From: Dehalococcoidia bacterium
GTDB lineage: Bacteria > Chloroflexota > Dehalococcoidia > E44-bin15 > DAOWNJ01
Length of the DNA stretch: 5,277 nucleotides
NCBI GenBank assembly: GCA_030642645.1
Contig: DAOWNJ010000071.1
Location: 1 to 5,277, forward strand
Direction: 5' to 3'
Shown: piece after piece, positions 1 to 5,277 of the stretch
How positions within the stretch are numbered: position 1 is the first letter of the stretch
Layout: every line of letters starts with the position of its first letter
Made by a program: the position numbers and the translations under genes
The notes under the pieces: model-generated
What the model was told of the DNA's origin: nothing
What the model saw: the letters and a program-made list of their open reading frames with translations, nothing else
Databases searched by the model: none

Positions 1-1
1 G

Positions 2-139
2 GCTTTCAAAGCACAGCCGAAAGAACAGGCTGCGCCTCAGGCAGCTCTACCGCCCCTATCAGCCACCAAAAAGCCAGACCAGCGACTTTGGACCTTAAAG
101 GGAGCACACTATGACCAAGCCAACCTTCATGCCCGATGA
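2..139 (+). CDS. 3' end of an upstream phage gene (partial, frame uncertain)
   Basis: This frame is open from the left edge and ends at TGA 137-139, giving 45 residues of a protein whose start lies outside the window. The visible part begins with an Ala/Pro/Gln/Lys-rich stretch that looks like a flexible linker, then a short mixed segment containing LWTLKGAHYDQ. That is compatible with the C-terminus of a phage tail or tail-assembly protein, but no family is recognisable. The other two frames are also open at the edge: one ends at 96-98 and one at 112-114, where its TGA overlaps the ATG at 111. I chose this frame for its length and protein-like composition. If it is right, it overlaps the next small ORF by 29 bases, so one of the two may be false. 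Confidence 0.4.
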   Translation, partial: AFKAQPKEQAAPQAALPPLSATKKPDQRLWTLKGAHYDQANLHAR

Positions 140-212
140 ATTAAAGAGGGCCATATATACTCGCTCAGGGATTTTACTTCGGGCAGAGGCCAGGGGAAAC
201 AGGAAAGGATGA
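111..212 (+). CDS. Possible 33-aa small phage protein
   Basis: A short ORF starts at ATG 111 and stops at TGA 210-212, three bases before the ATG of the tail gene at 216. It has a good Shine-Dalgarno sequence, AAAGGGAG at 97-104, six bases upstream of the start. That is the best reason to think it is translated. The product is basic (MPDELKRAIYTRSG followed by an Arg/Gly-rich end), with no membrane segment and no recognised motif. Its 3' end contains the AAGGA (205-209) that serves the tail gene, so translation could be coupled. It may instead be only a leader ORF, or spurious if the upstream gene really ends at 139. No function can be assigned. Confidence 0.4.
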   Translation: MTKPTFMPDELKRAIYTRSGILLRAEARGNRKG

Positions 213-215
213 GAG

Positions 216-1811
216 ATGAGAACCCTATCAAGCACCCTGCTTAGTGCCCAGAGAAGCCCTTCATCTGTCCCTTATGTCAAGGTTGAGGTCTTTGACCGGG
301 TAGCAGGCGTCAATCGCCTTTACTGGACACGCTTATACGAGGGTGAGGAGCCCGACTTCTATCACGATGCCACCATGCCCGGAGATGGCTCCCTGATGAG
401 GGCAAGGGTCGCCCTTTCAGGCTCCTATTACTATCTCTACCACCAGAGGGTGACTGACCCCGGCCTGGAGAGCGACTTCAGCTCCTGGCAAGGCCCCGGC
501 CCTCAGGTCTCCGATAGCTCCGGCATTGCCCTCTGTAGTCGTGGGTCAAAGGTGCTGCTCTTTCACATGCACCCTGACCGGAAGAGGCTCTACTTCATGG
601 AGAGCAATGACTATGGGGCCACCTTCAGTAGCTCGATCAGAATATTTATCGCCCCGGTGGAGGTAGATTGGATGGCCGCCGACATCAGCGATGCTGGGGT
701 AGTGGCTCTCTTCTTTGCCGGCGCCGGAAAGGTTTACGTGATCAAGAGGACAGGAGCAACCTGGGGGGGTGAAGAGCTCTGGACAAATGGCCAGGTCAAT
801 GTCACCGGCCTGGACTGCGTCTATCAAGGGGACTGGAACCTGGTTATCTCCGGCAAGGAACCAGGAGATAACTATAAGGTATGGAGCTCGGTTTATGGCG
901 ATGGTTCCTCACAAGAGGCCGGCACTTGGTCAACACTCGAGGAAATAACCATAGCTAGTGCCGGGTCAGATATGGAATTCCAGTGCCCCTATCTCGACCT
1001 GCCAGACACCTACAGGATGGTTTCTATAGAGAAATACGCAGGCTCAGAGGCGTATGCCCGCCCCTATTGGTCTCACACGATCCCGGAGACTACCTTTATC
1101 TCCAGCCTCTGGCGGGAGCCAGTGCCACTTAACCTATCATCAAACTACGGCCTGGCAATAGTCCACGGTGAGACGCATATCTGGCTCGCTAGGCCCGATG
1201 GCGTATGGCATGCCCCCCTCACCACTCCCTCAGTGGAGCTCACCGATGAGGTCATCGGGGTTGTGGCTCAGATTCGGCCCTTCTCAGGGCAGGTCAGCGT
1301 CACCCTACGAAACGATGATGGACGTTTCAATACCCTCGGCTCAGGGACATATGAAGCCATCAAGAAAGGCTCGGAGCTTCAAATATCCTTTGGCTTCAAA
1401 ACACCCAACGGCAACGAGGCAAGCCAGGGCCCTGCATACTGGATTGAAGGCTGGGAATACACGATGGGAGGAGGTGAGTCACAGCTCATCCTTTATGCCC
1501 AGGACGGCTTCTCCCTGCTCGACCGCTTTTGGGCAAGAAGACAGTTCACCTGGGCGAAAGGGGACAAGACTATCCTTGAAATCCTCAGATTCCTTTTCGC
1601 CCGGGTAGGACTGAAGTTAGCCACTATCTCCTCATCCAGCGCCATCAGCCAACTCCCAGCCTTCACCATCCACCCAGGGGACAGCGGCCTCACCGCCATA
1701 AAGCGCCTCATGGAGATGGTTCCCGATGTTATCCTCTTTGTGGAAGACACCGCCTATATCAAGAACCCCCAGGCATCAGACGGCGCAGACTATCTCTATG
1801 AATCAAATTAA
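216..1811 (+). CDS. Phage tail/baseplate protein, apparently truncated at its C-terminus
   Basis: A 531-residue protein with no signal peptide or membrane segment. Residues about 60-335 are rich in short beta strands and aromatic residues. They contain an Asp-box-like motif, SNDYGATF at 130-137 (pattern S-x-D-x-G-x-T-F/W), typical of sialidase-type beta-propellers, so a carbohydrate- or surface-binding propeller is a reasonable inference. Residues about 338-531 resemble a baseplate/hub module: VTLRNDDGRFN at 362-372, a segment around 409-440 (WIEGWEY, LYAQDGFSLLDRF), then the helix KTILEILRFLFARVGLKL and a second helix near 490-503. The likely role is in the distal tail, contacting the host surface. 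The start at 216 has AAGGA at 205-209 at good spacing. The protein stops abruptly after DYLYESN. The sequence expected to follow (HTILEARY...) occurs instead inside the composite gene, beginning at 4632, so I read this as the N-terminal 531 residues of a protein of about 660. General identification is firm; exact baseplate role is inferred. Confidence 0.88.
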   Translation: MRTLSSTLLSAQRSPSSVPYVKVEVFDRVAGVNRLYWTRLYEGEEPDFYHDATMPGDGSLMRARVALSGSYYYLYHQRVTDPGLESDFSSWQGPGPQVSDSSGIALCSRGSKVLLFHMHPDRKRLYFMESNDYGATFSSSIRIFIAPVEVDWMAADISDAGVVALFFAGAGKVYVIKRTGATWGGEELWTNGQVNVTGLDCVYQGDWNLVISGKEPGDNYKVWSSVYGDGSSQEAGTWSTLEEITIASAGSDMEFQCPYLDLPDTYRMVSIEKYAGSEAYARPYWSHTIPETTFISSLWREPVPLNLSSNYGLAIVHGETHIWLARPDGVWHAPLTTPSVELTDEVIGVVAQIRPFSGQVSVTLRNDDGRFNTLGSGTYEAIKKGSELQISFGFKTPNGNEASQGPAYWIEGWEYTMGGGESQLILYAQDGFSLLDRFWARRQFTWAKGDKTILEILRFLFARVGLKLATISSSSAISQLPAFTIHPGDSGLTAIKRLMEMVPDVILFVEDTAYIKNPQASDGADYLYESN

Positions 1812-1812
1812 C

Positions 1813-1820
1813 AAGGAGGG
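1813..1820 (+). promoter_or_regulatory. Strong ribosome binding site just after the truncated tail gene
   Basis: AAGGAGGG lies five bases before ATG 1826 and one base after the TAA (1809-1811) of the tail gene. It is the strongest Shine-Dalgarno match in the window and fixes the start of the 135-aa gene. The stop and this site together form the left edge of the presumed insertion, so the inserted genes arrived with, or acquired, their own translation start. Confidence 0.75.
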
Positions 1821-1825
1821 AAAGA

Positions 1826-2233
1826 ATGGCGAATGCACTATACGACAAGGGAAGAGAGGGTTTCCTGGACGGCAGTATTGATTGGGATACCAATACAATT
1901 AAGGTAGTCCTAGTTGACACCAATGACTACACCGTTAACCTGGCTACCCACAATAACCTGGACGACATACCGTCGGCTGCCAGAGTTGCCACATCAGGGG
2001 CCTTGACAGGCAAGACCGTTACCGGTGGGGTTGCCGATGCCGATGATGTTACCTTTAGCTCGGTTACAGGAGACCAGTCCGAGGCCCTTATCATCTATAA
2101 GGATACAGGGACTGAGTCGACATCGAGGCTCATTGCCTATATCGACTCGGCCACAGGCTTGCCTGTAACCCCTAATGGAGGGGACATTAGCGTAGTTTTT
2201 GACAACGGTAGTAATAAAATCTTCAAATTGTGA
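1826..2233 (+). CDS. Small phage structural protein (135 aa)
   Basis: The N-terminus MANALYDKGREGFLDGSIDW followed by TIKVVLVDTNDYTVNLATH matches, from memory, a family of small phage proteins of about 130-140 residues usually annotated as hypothetical or structural and found among tail and fibre genes. The length is normal for that family, and the ending (PNGGDISV, DNGSNKIFKL) looks complete. The rest is rich in beta strands with Thr, Val, Asp and Gly, no cysteine and no membrane segment, which fits a virion surface, decoration or tail-associated protein. The start is fixed by the site at 1813-1820. A sampled 60-base stretch (1921-1980) is 53% GC, like the flanking tail gene and unlike the HNH gene after it. 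No enzymatic motif is visible. Virion membership is likely; the exact position in the particle is unknown. Confidence 0.8.
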   Translation: MANALYDKGREGFLDGSIDWDTNTIKVVLVDTNDYTVNLATHNNLDDIPSAARVATSGALTGKTVTGGVADADDVTFSSVTGDQSEALIIYKDTGTESTSRLIAYIDSATGLPVTPNGGDISVVFDNGSNKIFKL

Positions 2234-2264
2234 TGCTATCTATGTTCGTGCTACAATTCACTAT

Positions 2265-2268
2265 GGAG
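2265..2268 (+). promoter_or_regulatory. Ribosome binding site that sets the HNH gene start
   Basis: GGAG ends eight bases before ATG 2277. The same frame is open back to an ATG at 2199, but that start would overlap the 135-aa gene by 35 bases, lacks a good ribosome binding site, and would add 26 residues unlike the zinc-knuckle region. I therefore place the start at 2277. An ATG at 2292 is a less likely alternative. Confidence 0.6.
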
Positions 2269-2276
2269 ATGTGATT

Positions 2277-3128
2277 ATGGCAAATAATGTTATGAACATA
2301 GAAAAACAATGCCTCAAATGCGGGAGGTTATATCGTCCTACCAGCAACCGTCAGAGATATTGTCCTCAATGCGGTAGGCGAGATACAGCCATTTGCCAAT
2401 ATTGTGGCAAGCCATTCAAGCTATACGGGGGAAGTTCTAGGGGTAAATATTGTTCTAGGGAGTGTTTTCAAAATGCAGTAGCTAGACCTGAATTAAGGCG
2501 TAAACCTTGCCCTGTCTGTGGCAGGATTTTCAAGCCACGGAATATTGCTGGCAGGATACAAAAAACTTGCAGTAAAAAATGTGCCCAGACACTACATCGT
2601 AGGCCGAATAGAGTTTGCCCAGTTTGCGGTAAGATATTTAATTCCAGACATTATAGCGAAACTTGTAGTCGTAAATGTGCTGGTATTTTACATCGGGCAG
2701 GTAAGGAAGCCTATTGTGAGCGATGTGGGAAACCTGTTCCTTATGGATACCGGTTTTGCTCTAAAGAATGTCGAAAGACCCCATTGGGCACACGCACAAC
2801 TTCTAGCAGTGGGTATATCTTGGTGAAAGTTCCTTCGGATTACCCTAATACGCCAAGGCCAGGATGGGCATTTGAGCATCGCTATATTATGGAGCAAGGG
2901 CTTGGGCGTCCTCTTGAGGCATATGAGCGAGTCCATCATAAGAACGGCAACCGAAGCGACAATCGTCCTGAAAACCTGGAACTCTGGATACTCAAAGGGA
3001 AAGACCCAGCAGGGCAGAGACTGTCAGACCTCGCAGAAGATGCACTCAAGCATCCTAAACTCCAGGGATTACCCGATGGCGTTAAGGATGATATTAGAAC
3101 GGCAATTAGACGAGCATTTAAGCTCTAA
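2277..3128 (+). CDS. HNH endonuclease with five tandem zinc knuckles
   Basis: A 283-residue protein in two parts. Residues 12-165 carry five Cys4 modules with cysteines at 12/15/29/32, 40/43/59/63, 78/81/98/102, 114/117/130/134 and 147/150/161/165. They repeat about every 35 residues and most have the form CxxCGKxF...CSxxC. Residues about 195-240 form an HNH nuclease domain of the phage/homing type: EHRYIMEQGLGRPL (200-213), VHHKNG (219-224) and DNRPENLELW (228-237), so the catalytic histidines and asparagines are present. A Lys/Arg-rich helical tail follows. Enzymes of this type nick or cut DNA in a metal-dependent way; the knuckles probably bind DNA and give specificity. The gene is complete and appears functional. 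It sits 43 bases after the 135-aa gene and 12 bases before the fibre gene. Its composition differs sharply from its neighbours: sampled stretches at 2281-2340 and 2521-2580 are 35% and 38% GC, a sign of transfer. A free-standing mobile endonuclease is most likely; a terminase-associated HNH role is less likely in this setting. Confidence 0.9.
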   Translation: MANNVMNIEKQCLKCGRLYRPTSNRQRYCPQCGRRDTAICQYCGKPFKLYGGSSRGKYCSRECFQNAVARPELRRKPCPVCGRIFKPRNIAGRIQKTCSKKCAQTLHRRPNRVCPVCGKIFNSRHYSETCSRKCAGILHRAGKEAYCERCGKPVPYGYRFCSKECRKTPLGTRTTSSSGYILVKVPSDYPNTPRPGWAFEHRYIMEQGLGRPLEAYERVHHKNGNRSDNRPENLELWILKGKDPAGQRLSDLAEDALKHPKLQGLPDGVKDDIRTAIRRAFKL

Positions 3129-3140
3129 AGGTAGGAGTAA

Positions 3141-5021
3141 ATGCAGGAGCTTCTCGGGAAGCGGACTCGAAATTCTAAAACCCATCTCATTGAGACCCTA
3201 CCTGATGGAAGGCAGAGGCTCTCTTGGGATGGTGTAATAGGGGCGCTACATTATAGGGAAAATCCTAAAGATGCTCGTTCGCCCTGGCTTGATATAGATA
3301 CGACCATCCTTCCCGATGGCACTGTCCACAAAGCCCCCTATGACCTCCAGGTTTACCTTGATGGGATGCCTGGCTTCCACTACTCCTCAAAGGAAGAGGG
3401 GGAGTTTGATGTTCGGATAAGAGAAGCCCGTGTAGCTCTTGAAGCCCTAAACCCCACTATCCCAAAGCCTGTCATTATGGGGAACCTTTGTATCTGGAAT
3501 GATGTCTATCCCGATACAGACATTATCCTGGAGGCAGAGCCAACGAGGGTTATCTTGAGGCGCATCCTCAAGTCAGATAAAGCCCCGATAGAATACGATG
3601 TAGATATTCTGGAAAGCCCGGGAGTCCCAAAGCTCCGTCCCTTGAGGCCAGCTATAGATGCCAATGGGCAACAGCTAGTTATGGAGGAGGAACCTCTTGT
3701 TGCTGGCAGAAAGGAGAGGCTAAAGCTTCAAGTTATCACCGAAGAGGCAGAGATAGCTCAGCCAATTGCTTACCCAATTGAGGACTCTACTGAGGTGGAT
3801 GAGCAGGTGGGGGCGAGTGCAGACGATGCTTATCATAGGCTAGCTACAGACTACTGGAGCAGAGCTTATGTTTATGATGCTGCGGGCGCAGGTAGTGAGA
3901 CAATCTACCAATATGGCTGCGGAATGCGTTTCCAGACAGTTGATATAGCACAAGGAACAACCGTTACTACTGCCTATATAACTTTTACTGCTAAAGTCTC
4001 TAGGGATGGAGCAAATTGTCTTACGAGAATTACAGGAGAGGATGTAGATGATGCGCCTGAATTTGCAGATGACAAAGATGCCTTTGATACAAGATATAAT
4101 AACCATACCACAGCAGTCGTAGATTGGGATAATATTGGCGCTTGGGCATACGATTCTGAATACAACAGCGCAAGTATAGTAAGCGTTATCAATGAGATTC
4201 TGGCTAGAGCTAATTGGGTAGCCAACAACGATTTAGTCCTTTTCTGGCAAGACTATGATGACCGAAGCACACATGCTGCTAATAACCAGAGGTATGGCTA
4301 CTCATACGATAGTTCAACAGCTAAAGCCCCCAAGCTCCATATCGAGTATACAGAAGGAGGGGGAGAGACTCAAACTCTTATCCCCACAGGTATAGCCTCC
4401 GCCGAAGCCTTCGGGACTGCAAAGCTCAACCTGAAGCTTATCACATCGGCTATTGCAAGTGCTGAAGCTCTTGGTTCACCAAAACTCAATCTTAAAGTTA
4501 CAGCTTCAGGGATAGCCAGCCTTGAGTTTTTTGGTGACCCTACGATCCTACCTGGTAGTGTTACCATTTCCCCCAGCGGCATCGTATCACTGGAGGCCTT
4601 TGGCACTCCACGAATAAAAGGAGTTATTGCGCACACCATCCTCGAAGCTCGATACACCCAGCATACTAAAAGCACCAACCAGGTAGAGGTCTTTGGCAAT
4701 GGTGTGTTCACCGAAGACTGGGACTGGGATGAGATCGCACTCGTCCACAACCGTCTCGCCCAGGTCAACGACCTGAACCTCGAAACCACCACAAAGGCAC
4801 ACCAGAGAGGCGAAGCGATACTCAGAGAAGCAGACATCGAGGGCTCGAACGGCCACATCCTCGTCCCAATGAATTGCGGGCAGGACCTCTACGATGTCAT
4901 CGCCATAACATCGCCCCAGGCGGGCCTTAGCGCCTCAAAGAGGCGGGTATTGTCCCTGACCCTCACCTGGGCACCTTCCAAAGGCAAATACACCCTGAAA
5001 CTGGGTCTAGGAGCGCCATAA
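3141..5021 (+). CDS. Composite phage fibre protein: DNRLRE-like domain fused to the tail protein C-terminus
   Basis: A 626-residue protein in four parts. Residues 1-225 are a fibre-type N-terminal region (PDGRQRLSWDG at 21-31, then beta-rich sequence) of unknown fold. Residues about 228-405 resemble a DNRLRE-type beta-sandwich: YHRLATDYWSRAYVYDAAG, AYITFTAKVS, the VINEILARANW helix, DLVLFWQDYDDRS and a closing PKLHIEYTEGG strand. Residues 414-492 hold four repeats around GIAS-x-EAFG. Residues 498-626 match what should follow the 216-1811 tail protein: HTILEARYTQHT, NQVEVFGNG, GHILVPMNCGQDLYDV and GLSASKRRVLSLTLTW. DNRLRE proteins are surface or fibre adhesins; the last part is a baseplate-type beta domain. 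The start at 3141 has AGGAG at 3133-3137, only three bases away, with AAGG further upstream at 3128-3131. Composition changes inside the gene: 57% GC at 3301-3360, about 40% at 3961-4020, 57% at 4381-4440. The fusion may be a true chimera that anchors the fibre to the baseplate. A misassembly or a conserved gene order in this phage group are alternatives. Confidence 0.85.
   Translation: MQELLGKRTRNSKTHLIETLPDGRQRLSWDGVIGALHYRENPKDARSPWLDIDTTILPDGTVHKAPYDLQVYLDGMPGFHYSSKEEGEFDVRIREARVALEALNPTIPKPVIMGNLCIWNDVYPDTDIILEAEPTRVILRRILKSDKAPIEYDVDILESPGVPKLRPLRPAIDANGQQLVMEEEPLVAGRKERLKLQVITEEAEIAQPIAYPIEDSTEVDEQVGASADDAYHRLATDYWSRAYVYDAAGAGSETIYQYGCGMRFQTVDIAQGTTVTTAYITFTAKVSRDGANCLTRITGEDVDDAPEFADDKDAFDTRYNNHTTAVVDWDNIGAWAYDSEYNSASIVSVINEILARANWVANNDLVLFWQDYDDRSTHAANNQRYGYSYDSSTAKAPKLHIEYTEGGGETQTLIPTGIASAEAFGTAKLNLKLITSAIASAEALGSPKLNLKVTASGIASLEFFGDPTILPGSVTISPSGIVSLEAFGTPRIKGVIAHTILEARYTQHTKSTNQVEVFGNGVFTEDWDWDEIALVHNRLAQVNDLNLETTTKAHQRGEAILREADIEGSNGHILVPMNCGQDLYDVIAITSPQAGLSASKRRVLSLTLTWAPSKGKYTLKLGLGAP
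4380..4616 (+). repeat. Four tandem protein repeats (GIAS-x-EAFG type) in the fibre gene
   Basis: Residues 414-492 of the fibre protein contain four units whose core is G/A-I-A/V-S-x-E-x-x-G-x-P/A: GIASAEAFGTAK, AIASAEALGSPK, GIASLEFFGDPT and GIVSLEAFGTPR. The first three cores are 20 residues apart and the last follows after 23. The first two units also share KLNLK at their ends. The DNA copies are diverged, so this is an old protein-level repeat and not a recent duplication. From memory, such repeats occur near the C-termini of phage minor tail and fibre proteins, which suggests the ancestral fibre ended soon after the fourth unit (about residue 492). Confidence 0.85.
4632..5021 (+). other. 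Displaced C-terminal part of the tail/baseplate protein
   Basis: These 129 codons (residues 498-626 of the composite gene) read as the natural continuation of the tail protein that stops at 1811. DYLYESN at the end of that protein joins smoothly to HTILEARYTQH here. The part contains NQVEVFGNG, EDWDWDEIALVHNRL, a helix around QRGEAILREADIE, and GHILVPMNCGQDLYDVIAIT. A sampled stretch (4801-4860) is 58% GC, like the 216-1811 gene (57% at 1261-1320), while the DNRLRE core a few hundred bases upstream is near 40%. It has no start codon with its own ribosome binding site that I can see, so it is made only as part of the fibre fusion unless the fusion is cleaved. The assignment rests on recalled family patterns and continuity, not on an alignment. 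Confidence 0.65.
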
Positions 5022-5230
5022 TGATCAGAAAAGGCATCATAAAGGCTTTCAACGGCGAAACCTACACCGCCACAGTCCAGGAGGCGGGAAGCCTCTCGGT
5101 ATGGCTGGGGAATGTTCCAGTTGCCCGAAATATCCCTGAGGCGGAGATGGTGGTTGGGAGGAGCTGCGCGGTTATCTTCTTCGATGAGACAAACCCATCT
5201 GATGCAGTGCTGGTGGCGGTTTATACGTAA
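5021..5230 (+). CDS. Small baseplate-associated beta-barrel-like protein (69 aa)
   Basis: The ATG overlaps the TAA of the composite gene by one base (TAATG at 5019-5023), and TAGGAG at 5008-5013 gives a well-spaced ribosome binding site, so translation is probably coupled. The product has alternating short beta strands: IRKGIIKAFNGETYTATVQ, SLSVWLGNVPVAR, then GRSCAVIFFDETNPSDAVLVAVY. This resembles the small OB-like or spike-base proteins that often follow a baseplate/tail hub gene, where they may cap or line the tail tip. The strand pattern and the VPVAR / CAVIFFD / NPSDAVL motifs look complete at 69 residues. Its position directly after the displaced tail C-terminus supports the idea that 4632-5021 marks the original end of the tail gene. 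The fold is inferred from sequence pattern only. Confidence 0.8.
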   Translation: MIRKGIIKAFNGETYTATVQEAGSLSVWLGNVPVARNIPEAEMVVGRSCAVIFFDETNPSDAVLVAVYT

Positions 5231-5253
5231 GTAACGAGGGCTTTCCCAAAGGG

Positions 5254-5277
5254 ATGGTCATAACTATAGCTGTGAGA
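5254..5277 (+). CDS. Possible start of the next gene (cut off by the window edge)
   Basis: ATG at 5254 opens a frame (MVITIAVR) that runs off the right edge. A G-rich AAAGGG directly abuts it, and ACGAGGG lies 13 bases upstream at 5234-5240; neither has ideal spacing. Eight codons are too few for identification. The alternative is that 5231-5277 is only a spacer. Confidence 0.2.

Larger units (their letters stand above)
1809..4631 (+). other. Inferred 2.8-kb insertion splitting the tail gene
   Basis: The region between the last tail codon before the stop (AAT 1806-1808) and the CAC codon at 4632 appears to be inserted into a once continuous tail gene. It holds a stop codon at 1809-1811, a ribosome binding site, the 135-aa structural gene, the HNH gene and codons 1-497 of the fibre gene. 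With these boundaries its length is 2823 bases, a multiple of three, and both tail parts lie in the same reading frame. I see no terminal inverted repeats, no clear target-site duplication and no transposase, integrase or reverse transcriptase, so it does not look like a standard transposon or group II intron. The boundaries come from where tail-like sequence ends and resumes and could be off by several codons. Confidence 0.6.

Noticed and set aside
1168..1608. Plus-strand 146-codon frame inside the tail gene
   Set aside because: It is out of frame with a clear protein-coding gene, rich in Ser/Pro/Arg as expected for a shadow frame, and resembles no protein family.
2199..2245. TTGACA at 2199-2204 as a promoter -35 box for the HNH gene
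   Set aside because: No acceptable -10 hexamer lies at 15-19 bases spacing (the sequence there is TTCAAA-like), and the match lies inside coding sequence.
2199..2276. Longer version of the HNH protein starting at ATG 2199
   Set aside because: It would overlap the 135-aa gene by 35 bases, lacks a good ribosome binding site and adds residues unlike the knuckle region. The ATG at 2277 with GGAG at 2265-2268 is better.
1809..4631. The insertion as a group I/II intron or intein
   Set aside because: The insert is almost entirely protein-coding, with its own starts and ribosome binding sites. No reverse transcriptase, intein splice motifs or room for a catalytic RNA is visible, and the downstream part is fused to a fibre gene and not to an intron end.
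4370..4858. Long minus-strand open frame of 162 codons over the repeat region
   Set aside because: It is antisense to a well-supported gene, has no ribosome binding site in a sensible place, and its repeated sequence simply mirrors the GIAS-type repeats.
5238..5253. TCCC-AAA-GGGA at 5244-5254 as a transcription terminator
   Set aside because: The stem is only four base pairs with a three-base loop and is not followed by a T-run.

Overview
The window is a stretch of phage or prophage late-gene (tail/baseplate/fibre) DNA. All convincing genes lie on the + strand and are packed into one apparent operon with short gaps or 1-base overlaps. There are no tRNAs, rRNAs, CRISPR arrays, transposases or integrases. 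The sequence does not identify the host. The domain mix (tail protein with an Asp-box-like motif, DNRLRE-type fibre, short OB-like protein) and about 55-58% GC in sampled backbone genes would suit a metagenomic tailed phage of an environmental bacterium. Similar baseplate proteins are, from memory, common in uncultured Chloroflexi-type phages, but that is a weak recollection and not evidence in the sequence.

Layout: 1-139 holds the 3' end of an upstream gene (frame uncertain) and 111-212 a possible 33-aa protein. 216-1811 encodes a 531-aa tail/baseplate protein with a propeller-like N-terminal half and a baseplate/hub-like C-terminal half; it appears to stop before its natural end. 1826-2233 encodes a 135-aa phage structural protein. 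2277-3128 encodes an HNH endonuclease carrying five zinc-knuckle modules. 3141-5021 encodes a 626-aa composite protein: a fibre-type N-terminus, a DNRLRE-like beta domain, four short GIAS-x-EAFG repeats, and a final 129 residues that look like the missing C-terminus of the 216-1811 tail protein. 5021-5230 encodes a 69-aa beta-rich protein that I would expect directly after an intact tail gene.

The main result is that the tail gene seems to have been split. Joining residue 531 of the first protein to residue 498 of the composite gives a continuous tail-protein sequence of about 660 residues. About 2.8 kb (roughly 1809-4631) now sits between the two parts and carries the structural gene, the HNH gene and most of the fibre gene. 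The distal tail part has been fused in frame to the end of the fibre protein. Base composition is mosaic: the HNH gene and the DNRLRE core are AT-rich (sampled 60-base stretches 35-40% GC), whereas the tail parts, the 135-aa gene, the fibre N-terminus and the repeats sample at 53-58%. This suggests at least two layers of acquisition: a fibre cassette in the tail gene, with an HNH gene and a DNRLRE domain brought in or exchanged within it.

How the genes could work together (inference): the tail protein, the composite fibre and the 69-aa protein would form the distal tail/baseplate and host-recognition apparatus, and the 135-aa protein is probably a virion component. The HNH enzyme is a selfish or recombination-promoting passenger. 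Whether the two tail parts reassemble, or the tail fragment anchors the fibre to the baseplate, is open.
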